DNA from: JAHJDS01 sp964569795
Lineage (GTDB): Bacteria > Desulfobacterota > Desulfarculia > Desulfarculales > JAHJDS01
Assembly: GCA_964569795.1 (NCBI GenBank)
Contig: CAZMVB010000033.1
Location: 1 to 43,856, forward strand
DNA: 43,856 nt
Reading direction: 5' to 3'
The notes below the pieces were generated by a model. The model ran no database searches. It saw only the letters and a list, made by a program, of their open reading frames with translations, and was not told the origin of the DNA. Position numbers and translations under genes: made by a program. Position 1 is the stretch's first letter. Each line of letters begins with the position of its first letter. Positions 38,234-43,856 of this stretch are shown in pieces.

Positions 38234-39831
38234 CTTTCGAGCGTAAAAAGCCTGTGTTACCCGATTCATGGACCATGGTATCTTCGGGTGACCTGGGCAC
38301 TTGGAGTGGGGGTGGAACACCAAGCAAGCAAAACGATGATTTCTGGAAGGACGGCACTATCCCTTGGGTATCACCAAAGGACATGAAAACAGATAGAATT
38401 TACGACACGTTTGATCACATAACGCCGGAAGCCCTTGGTTCATCACCTGCAAAAACTGTCGTGCGCGGCTCAACATTGGTCGTTGTACGGAGTGGGATTT
38501 TACGACACACATTACCTGTGGCCGTTAATGAAGTTGACGTCACTATCAATCAAGATATGAAGGCATTAACACCGCACGAGGGCATATCTTCCGATTATGT
38601 CTCCTTTGCTCTGAAAACCCACGAACAGGACATCTTGCACAGATGCACAAAAAGCGGTACCACTGTAGACAATATTGTCGTTCCTGAATTTATGAAATAC
38701 AAAATACCTCTGGCCCCACCAGCTGAACAAAGGCGTATCGTCGGCAAGATCGAAGAGCTTTTCAGCAAGGTGAATGCCGGGATAGAAGCCCTGGAAAAAG
38801 TCCAGATCCTGCTCAAGCAATACCGCGCCTCGGTCCTCAAGGCCGCCTGCGAGGGCCGGCTGGTGCCCACCGAGGAGGAACTGGCCCGCCTGGAAAACCG
38901 CGATTACGAACCGGCCGACCAACTTTTAAAGCGCATCCTCCAGGAACGTCGCCACAAGTGGGAAGAGATCGAACTGGCCAAGATGAAGGTTAGTGGCCGG
39001 ACGCCCAATAACGAAAAATGGAAGGCCAAATACAAGGAGCCTGCCGCACTCGATACCAACGAACTACCGAAGTTGCCGAAAGGGTGGGTGTGGACGAATC
39101 TCGATTGTCTATCCGATTTAAAGGGCGGTGTAACCAAGGACCAAAAGCGGCAAGTATCAAATGGTCGCGAAGTTCCGTATCTGCGGGTGGCCAACGTACA
39201 GAGAGGCTACCTTGACATGGAGTTCATTAAGACAATTAGAGTTGATGAACAGGTAATTCAAGGCTTGGAGCTGCAAACAGGGGATATACTTTTCACGGAG
39301 GGAGGCGATCGGGATAAGTTGGGACGTGGTTGGATTTGGCAGGACGAACTACCTGAGTGCATCCACCAAAACCACATATTTAGGGCAAGGCTTTATCTTG
39401 CGGAACTTCAACCTAAGTTTATCTCCTGGTTCGGGAATGTCATGGGACAAGAATATTTCATGAAGGAGGGAACGCAAACAACCAATTTGGCCTCCGTAAA
39501 TTTGACCAAACTAAAGGCCTTTCCCGTGGCCCTTCCCCCAACAACTGAACAGGCCAGGATAGTGTCAGAGGTAGAGCGTTTGCTTTCCGTCATAGACGAA
39601 TTGGAGAAATCAATCTTGGTAGACTTAGGACGGTCCAGCAGAGTTCGCCAATCCATCCTAAAAAGTGCCTTCGAGGGCAAGCTTGTACCTCAAGACCCGA
39701 AAGACGAGTCAGCAGAGAAGTTTCTGGAAGGTATCGCGGCCGAACGAGCCATGACAAGGCGCAAGAAGAAGACCTCACGACGCCGACGCAAGTCGGCCGA
39801 TCAACCGGAGTTGTTCACCAGTGACGCCTGA
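38230..39831 (+). CDS. hsdS: Type I restriction specificity subunit
   Basis: 533 residues. Two target-recognition domains are separated and followed by conserved helices (PPAEQRRIVGKIEELFSKV near 175 and PPTTEQARIVSEVERLLSV near 435), with the linker LKQYRASVLKAACEGRLVP and its partner RQSILKSAFEGKLVP. The C-terminus is Arg/Lys-rich. It recognises the bipartite DNA site for both methylation and restriction. The TRDs are lower in GC than the flanking helices, as expected for swapped specificity modules. Starts with ATGA overlap to hsdR and overlaps hsdM by 11 bp. Confidence 0.95.
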   Translation: MTFERKKPVLPDSWTMVSSGDLGTWSGGGTPSKQNDDFWKDGTIPWVSPKDMKTDRIYDTFDHITPEALGSSPAKTVVRGSTLVVVRSGILRHTLPVAVNEVDVTINQDMKALTPHEGISSDYVSFALKTHEQDILHRCTKSGTTVDNIVVPEFMKYKIPLAPPAEQRRIVGKIEELFSKVNAGIEALEKVQILLKQYRASVLKAACEGRLVPTEEELARLENRDYEPADQLLKRILQERRHKWEEIELAKMKVSGRTPNNEKWKAKYKEPAALDTNELPKLPKGWVWTNLDCLSDLKGGVTKDQKRQVSNGREVPYLRVANVQRGYLDMEFIKTIRVDEQVIQGLELQTGDILFTEGGDRDKLGRGWIWQDELPECIHQNHIFRARLYLAELQPKFISWFGNVMGQEYFMKEGTQTTNLASVNLTKLKAFPVALPPTTEQARIVSEVERLLSVIDELEKSILVDLGRSSRVRQSILKSAFEGKLVPQDPKDESAEKFLEGIAAERAMTRRKKKTSRRRRKSADQPELFTSDA

Positions 39832-41287
39832 ATCGACTATCGGCCAGAGGCTCTGGAACTTCTGTAACGTCCTGCGCGACGACGGGGTATCCTATCAGGG
39901 CTACGTCGAGCAGTTGACCTATCTCCTGTTCCTCAAAATGGCCGACGAGCGCACCCGAAAGCCCTTCAACGAGCAATCAGTCCTACCCAAGGAGTTCACT
40001 TGGCCCACGCTCTTGGCAGCCGACGGCGCCGCCCTGGAGGATCACTACCGGTATATCCTTGACAGCCTGGGCAAAGGCCGGGGCCTGCTGGGCCTCATCT
40101 TCCGCAAGTCCCAGAACGACATCCGCGATCCGGCCAAACTCAAACGTCTTATTGAGATGATCAGTGAGGAAACCTGGCTGGGTCTGAAGGTGGACGTTAA
40201 AGGGGCTATCTATGAGGACCTCCTCGAACGGATGGCCCAGGACATCAAGTCCGGTGCTGGCCAGTACTTCACCCCCCGGGCCCTGATCAAGGCCATGGTC
40301 GAAGTCATGTGCCCTGAGCCGGGTCTGACTATCTGTGACCCAGCCTGCGGCACCGGCGGCTTTTTCCTGGCGGCCCATGATTACCTGGTCAACAGCTTCA
40401 AGCTGGACAAGAAACAGAAGCGCGACCTGAAAGCCAAGACCTTCCGGGGATGGGACATTGTCCCCGGTACGGCCCGGCTGTGCGCCATGAACCTCTTTCT
40501 CCATGGCATCGGCGAGGACGACGAACCTGTGACCGTGGACGACAGCCTGATCAAGCACCCGGGCGAATTCTTCGATCTGGTCCTGACCAATCCACCCTTC
40601 GGCCGCAAGAGCAAGGTCACCATCACCAACGGTGAAGGCAAGGGCGACAGAGAGGCCCTGATCTACGAGCGGGATGATTTCTGGGCCACAACCTCGAACA
40701 AACAACTGAACTTCCTGCAGCATGCTCGGTCGCTCTTGAAGGCAGGGGGCGGTCGCTGCGCCATCGTCATCCCGGACAACGTCCTGTTCGAGGGTGGTGC
40801 CGGCGAGATCGTCCGCCGCAAGCTTCTGGCCGCCTGCGACGTCCATACCCTGCTCCGCCTGCCGACCGGCATCTTCTACCGGCCAGGAGTCAAGGCGAAC
40901 GTCCTGTTCTTCGATAACAAGCCCGCCGGCGAGACTCCCTGGACCGAGAAGCTGTGGATTTATGACTTCCGAACCAACATGCACTTCACCCTCAAGACCA
41001 AGCAGATGCAGTATGAGGACCTGGCGGACTTCATCAGGTGCTACAACCCCCAGAACCGGCACCGGCGGAAGGAGGCCGAGCGCTTCAAGGCCTTCACCTA
41101 TGACGAGCTGGTCAAACGCGACAAGGCCAGCTTGGACATCTTCTGGCTCAAGGACGAAAGCCTCGAGGACACCGAAAACCTGCCCGACCCCGACGTCATC
41201 GCCGCCGAGATCGTTGATAACCTCGAGGCGGCCCTTGATAATTTCACGGCCATCTTTGAGGAACTTCAGCCCGAATCGGAGAAGTGA
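39821..41287 (+). CDS. hsdM: Type I restriction modification methyltransferase subunit
   Basis: 488 residues from GTG 39821. The N-terminal helical domain (RLWNFCNVLRDDGVSY) precedes GQYFTPRALIKAMV, SAM motif I ICDPACGTGGFFLAA and motif IV LTNPPFGRKS, so it is complete N6-adenine methyltransferase. It methylates adenine in both halves of the site set by HsdS. The order R-S-M is less common than R-M-S but occurs in this subgroup. Confidence 0.96.
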   Translation: MTPESTIGQRLWNFCNVLRDDGVSYQGYVEQLTYLLFLKMADERTRKPFNEQSVLPKEFTWPTLLAADGAALEDHYRYILDSLGKGRGLLGLIFRKSQNDIRDPAKLKRLIEMISEETWLGLKVDVKGAIYEDLLERMAQDIKSGAGQYFTPRALIKAMVEVMCPEPGLTICDPACGTGGFFLAAHDYLVNSFKLDKKQKRDLKAKTFRGWDIVPGTARLCAMNLFLHGIGEDDEPVTVDDSLIKHPGEFFDLVLTNPPFGRKSKVTITNGEGKGDREALIYERDDFWATTSNKQLNFLQHARSLLKAGGGRCAIVIPDNVLFEGGAGEIVRRKLLAACDVHTLLRLPTGIFYRPGVKANVLFFDNKPAGETPWTEKLWIYDFRTNMHFTLKTKQMQYEDLADFIRCYNPQNRHRRKEAERFKAFTYDELVKRDKASLDIFWLKDESLEDTENLPDPDVIAAEIVDNLEAALDNFTAIFEELQPESEK

Positions 41288-41290
41288 GCT

Positions 41291-42025
41291 ATGTTTAATG
41301 AGCCGGACTGGCTGTGGCGTGTTTGGCGGGAAGAAGCGATTCAACAGTTTGACGCTTTTCAGGCAGCCCTTGTCGAAAGGTCTCTACCTGCATTCGATCT
41401 GGAAAAGATACAACAGGAAGCTGATGGAGTGTCTGAAAATGAATGGCAACGTTTGATGAGTTTACCGGGAGACGATAGTTTTGATCCCGCCTCATTCGCG
41501 GAGAAGGCCGAAGAGGAGGGAGTAGATTACCTGGTTATTATGATGGACACACGGCAGGCAATAATCAATCAATTTACCATGGGACTCTTCCATTTACTTG
41601 AGCAGAAATTTCTTGAAATGATAAGGTATTTGCTAGTTGGTCCGGGTAAAATCAGGGACCTTCAGGAAAAATCTCCCGGTAGCTTTCGAAAAGGAGTTGA
41701 AGCCCTGAAAGCAAAAGGGATTGATCTAAAGAACATAAATACGTACACCCAGACAGAAGAATTAGAAGTTTTAGCAAATTGTATTAAACATGCTGAAGGA
41801 CGGTCTTGCGATGATCTGCGCACTCGAAGGCCCGACCTTTTTCAACGCCCGGCGCCTTTTAACATCCAGGTAGGAAGACATACACCTCGCATTTTCACTC
41901 CCTTGGCCGGTCAAGGGATTTTTGTTTCTTCGGATCAGTTTCAGGCCTATGTGACTGCAGTAAAAGATTTCTGGGAAGAGCTAATAAATATCTTGAGCCA
42001 AGCGAGTAGTCCGCGTCAAACATGA
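41291..42025 (+). CDS. HEPN-like protein linked to the type I R-M operon
   Basis: 244 residues, all helical, starting three bases after hsdM. An N-terminal part (WLWRVWREEAIQQF) leads to a segment with a conserved Asn/Lys/His (ANCIKHAEGRSCDDLRTRRPDLF) that resembles HEPN-type proteins in which N-x-x-KH stands in the active centre. The base composition is more AT-rich than hsdM. Likely an accessory, perhaps a back-up toxin that acts when restriction fails; this is inference. Confidence 0.62.
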   Translation: MFNEPDWLWRVWREEAIQQFDAFQAALVERSLPAFDLEKIQQEADGVSENEWQRLMSLPGDDSFDPASFAEKAEEEGVDYLVIMMDTRQAIINQFTMGLFHLLEQKFLEMIRYLLVGPGKIRDLQEKSPGSFRKGVEALKAKGIDLKNINTYTQTEELEVLANCIKHAEGRSCDDLRTRRPDLFQRPAPFNIQVGRHTPRIFTPLAGQGIFVSSDQFQAYVTAVKDFWEELINILSQASSPRQT

Positions 42026-42045
42026 CCATTCATGGTCCGGTTTTT
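42024..42045 (+). terminator. Terminator at the end of the R-M operon
   Basis: GACCA-TTCA-TGGTC (42024-42037), which begins inside the stop codon of the HEPN-like gene, is followed by CGG and TTTTT (42041-42045). The stem is short, so moderate strength is expected. Confidence 0.5.
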
Positions 42046-42388
42046 CTGCTCCAATCCGGCAGTCAAACTCGATTGCCTTCGATCACGACTTCGGCACCGG
42101 CATCCAAGTGCCAGGTCTAGGCCTGCCCCAATTCCCCAACTCCGGCATTTAAATTTCAACCTGACCCTAACACCGGAAGGCCCACCCCCACCCGGCCCCG
42201 CCGGCGTATGCCCGGGGGGATGTGGGCGTGGGTCGTCTGACGCACTGCCGGCGCCGGCGGGAAGGATGACGCGTGGTTCTTGACCTTTCGGCACCCTCAC
42301 CTGATCCGCCCTATCTTCTGCTGAATTTACGCCCTATTTTTCTTCTTGAGGTCCTGCCGGCCCATACCCTAACCTGAAAAACACACTA
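42046..42388. other. Non-coding stretch between R-M operon and integrase module
   Basis: I see no gene on either strand in these 340 bp. The sequence changes from mixed to very GC-rich (CCCACCCCCACC, GCCCGGGGGG) and has stop codons in all frames or only short frames without ribosome binding sites. It ends at the dispersed repeat at 42389. Confidence 0.5.
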
Positions 42389-42417
42389 CCCACCGTGAAG
42401 CCCGGTCGTCCGCCCGC
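42389..42417. repeat. 29-bp dispersed repeat, copy 2
   Basis: Matches 25222-25250 at 27 of 29 positions in the same orientation. It lies 16 bp before the start of the HTH reading frame upstream of the integrase. Confidence 0.8.
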
Positions 42418-42432
42418 GGCGGTGAGCCGCGG

Positions 42433-42804
42433 ATGGCCGAAAGCTGCATTGACCCATTGGCGAGTGACCTTGGCGAGGGCCCTTCCCTTCAGGGCCTTTC
42501 GGTCAAGCAAGTGGCCGCCCTGCTGGGCAAGTCAAAGAAGTACATTTACAGTCATGCGCCCAAGTTGGGGGGCGCCAAGATCGGCGGTTCCTGGATATTC
42601 ACCGTTGAAGGCGTGAGGCATGCCCTACAAGACCACCAAAAGAGGCAGAGTGATCTGGATCGCCCAGGTCATGGTGGATGGTTTTCGCCGGCAGAAACAG
42701 TGCGACACCAGGGCCGAGGCCCTCAAATGGGAAGCCGCCGAAAAAGAGCGCATCCAGAGCCCGGACAAGACCCCAACCGTCACGGACTTCTTGACCCTCT
42801 GTAA
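42433..42804 (+). CDS. HTH (excisionase-like) protein overlapping the integrase gene
   Basis: 123 residues from ATG 42433. Residues 20-65 are a helix-turn-helix of the excisionase/MerR type (LSVKQVAALLGKSKKYIYSHAP, then GAKIGGSWIFTVEGVRHAL). After about residue 68 the frame runs for 185 bp inside the integrase gene and looks like low-complexity shadow, so the active protein may be only the first half. Position directly upstream of the integrase makes it the best candidate for the element's excisionase. Confidence 0.7.
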   Translation: MAESCIDPLASDLGEGPSLQGLSVKQVAALLGKSKKYIYSHAPKLGGAKIGGSWIFTVEGVRHALQDHQKRQSDLDRPGHGGWFSPAETVRHQGRGPQMGSRRKRAHPEPGQDPNRHGLLDPL

Positions 42805-43723
42805 CAGGTACCTGGATTACGTTCAGCCGCGTGTGACCAAAAAGGTCTACGACGAAAAGAAATCGGCCTGTCAGCAAGCGCTCGGGGAATGGGGGAGCCT
42901 GACAGCCGACGAGGTCACGCCGGCGTTGGTATCAGAATACCTTGTCGCCCAGGCCAGGGCTCGTTCGAATAACGCCGCCAACAAGGACCGCAAGAATCTG
43001 ATGGCCTTGTTCAACTGGGGTCAGAAATTCTTGGGCCTCACCACGAACCCGGTCAGGGCGGTCACCCCCCTGCCCCACCGTAGAGCCAGGCAGTACACAC
43101 CGCCGCAGCAGGACGTCCTCAAGGTCCTGGCCGCGACGACCAGGACAGAGCGTGTCTTCCTCAGCTGTTATCTTCAGACCGGAGCCCGGCGGACGGAAAT
43201 TTTTCGGCTGACCTGGGATGATATCAACTTCTCCGCCCGCACCATCACCCTCGAGACTCGAAAAACCAAAGGTGGGGAGGCACGCCGGGACAGCCTACCC
43301 ATGACGGACGAATTATACCGGGAATTGAAGTGGTGGTTCGGCAGTCCCGACCGGCAGTTCAAAGATCAGCCGTGGGTCTTTGTCTGCGATCAGCCGGGAC
43401 CGAACTACGGCCGGCCGTTCAAGGTGAGGCGGAAGTTTTTAGCTGGGCTTTGCAAGAGGGCGGGCGTGAAGGCGTTTGGGTTCCACGCCCTGAGGCGTTA
43501 CGTGGCATCCATTTTGGCCGATCATGAGAAGGTCAGTTCGAAGGTGATTCAGCGAATTCTCAGGCACCAGAGCATGGCCACGACCGAGCGCTACGTTCAG
43601 CGCCTCAACCGGGATTTACGGGGTACTCTGGACCTGCTTCAGACCGGTGAAGTGGAAGTAAATCTGGAAGTAAAAAGGTCCGGAAAAGGGGTGAAAAACG
43701 GGGTGAAATTTACTTCCACGTAA
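42620..43723 (+). CDS. int: Tyrosine recombinase (phage integrase)
   Basis: 367 residues. The N-terminal arm-binding part (KRGRVIWIAQVMVDGFRRQ) and core-binding SAM-like domain (about 55-145) precede the catalytic domain with Arg (GARRTEIFRLTWDD), HxLRR (FHALRRYVAS), the second His-type residue (ILRHQS) and the nucleophile Tyr (ERYVQ). It is the last gene before the tRNA-Glu attachment site, so it integrates and excises the element there. ATG 42620 has GAGGC upstream. Confidence 0.96.
   Translation: MPYKTTKRGRVIWIAQVMVDGFRRQKQCDTRAEALKWEAAEKERIQSPDKTPTVTDFLTLCNRYLDYVQPRVTKKVYDEKKSACQQALGEWGSLTADEVTPALVSEYLVAQARARSNNAANKDRKNLMALFNWGQKFLGLTTNPVRAVTPLPHRRARQYTPPQQDVLKVLAATTRTERVFLSCYLQTGARRTEIFRLTWDDINFSARTITLETRKTKGGEARRDSLPMTDELYRELKWWFGSPDRQFKDQPWVFVCDQPGPNYGRPFKVRRKFLAGLCKRAGVKAFGFHALRRYVASILADHEKVSSKVIQRILRHQSMATTERYVQRLNRDLRGTLDLLQTGEVEVNLEVKRSGKGVKNGVKFTST
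43652..43719. repeat. Repeated GGAAGTAAA sites at the end of int (possible arm sites)
   Basis: GTGGAAGTAAAT (43652-43663) is repeated as TGGAAGTAAA (43665-43674) and, inverted, as ATTTACTTCCAC (43708-43719). The outer pair is a perfect 12-bp inverted repeat. Located 80-190 bp from the att core, these are good candidates for arm-type integrase or accessory-factor sites, though they also code for the C-terminus of the integrase. Confidence 0.6.
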
Positions 43724-43797
43724 ACTGGCCCATTTTTCCATCACCCTAAAATTACAGCAATTTCAAGAAGTCAGGTCAACCCAAAAAATTCTATCCC

Positions 43798-43845
43798 GGG
43801 CCTTTCACGCCGGCAACACGGGTTCAAATCCCGTTGGGGACGCCA
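43798..43845 (+). other. attR: 3' part of a tRNA-Glu(UUC) gene
   Basis: From the anticodon arm (CTTTCAC, anticodon TTC) through the T-arm (GGGTTCAAATCCC) to GGGGACGCCA the sequence is a tRNA-Glu 3' end, including encoded CCA. The 5' half of the tRNA is absent, and the anticodon stem has a mismatch, so the tRNA-like identity begins about 43798. This is the usual duplicated att core; the intact tRNA should lie at the left end of the element, outside the window. 43846-43856 would be flanking chromosome. Confidence 0.88.
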
Positions 43846-43856
43846 ATTGATTTCAA

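Noticed and set aside
39983..41344. 453-codon minus-strand frame inside hsdM
   Set aside because: Antisense shadow; hsdM carries the complete methyltransferase motifs, and this frame has no ribosome binding site or family.

Overview
The window looks like the right-hand 43.8 kb of an integrated temperate phage (or phage-like island) in a GC-rich Gram-negative bacterium. Starts are often GTG or TTG behind GGAGG-type ribosome binding sites, and genes overlap by 4 bp. The gene content (flavin-dependent thymidylate synthase, SplB-like radical SAM protein, DUF5131 and DUF3268 phage proteins) would fit Desulfobacterota or a related group, but the host cannot be named from the sequence. The right end is explicit: a tyrosine recombinase reads towards the 3' part of a tRNA-Glu(UUC) gene (attR, about 43798-43845). 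The left end of the element lies outside the window.

From 26.5 kb down to 1 almost every gene is on the minus strand and reads as one long early/middle operon. It starts at a strong promoter whose -35 box overlaps the start of the divergent repressor. In transcription order it carries Cro-like and CII-like regulators, small proteins, an XRE regulator, a shortened N6-adenine methylase, a recombination set (Cas4-like nuclease, Sak4-like ATPase, SMC-like ATPase, SSB), a replication initiator with 12-bp iterons inside its gene, a DnaC-like loader, DUF3820/3D/DUF5131 proteins, an HNH endonuclease, tRNA-Pro(UGG), ThyX, a J-domain protein, several zinc-binding proteins, and a long ParB-family protein. 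After a toxin-antitoxin cluster at 3.5-5.8 kb (orphan HicB, Phd/YefM-RelE, MntA-HepT) come a ParB/Srx-fold protein, an SplB-like radical SAM protein, a C5-cytosine methyltransferase and a metallopeptidase cut by the window edge.

From 26.5 to 29.1 kb on the plus strand lie the repressor, an ImmA-like metalloprotease and a zinc-ribbon membrane protein of unknown role.

From 29.2 to 42.0 kb is a cargo region that is visibly richer in A+T in much of its length. It holds two probable defence systems. On the minus strand is a four-gene cassette that I consider the best candidate for an undescribed system: (1) a 973-residue fusion of PolX helix-hairpin-helix domain, degenerate polymerase domain, PHP phosphoesterase, DUF429 RNase H-like domain and P-loop nucleotide kinase; (2) a dCTP-deaminase/dUTPase-fold protein fused to a transmembrane helix and coiled coil, which seems to lack the deaminase glutamate; (3) an adenylosuccinate synthetase with Ser instead of Asp at position 13, the change that marks viral PurZ; (4) a deoxynucleoside kinase. 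Together they suggest production and sensing of an unusual deoxypurine nucleotide, with a membrane protein as possible effector. On the plus strand is a type I restriction-modification operon in the order R-S-M, followed by a HEPN-like protein.

The last 1.4 kb holds an HTH (excisionase-like) reading frame that overlaps the integrase gene, the integrase, repeated sequences that may be integrase arm sites, and the tRNA-Glu attachment site.
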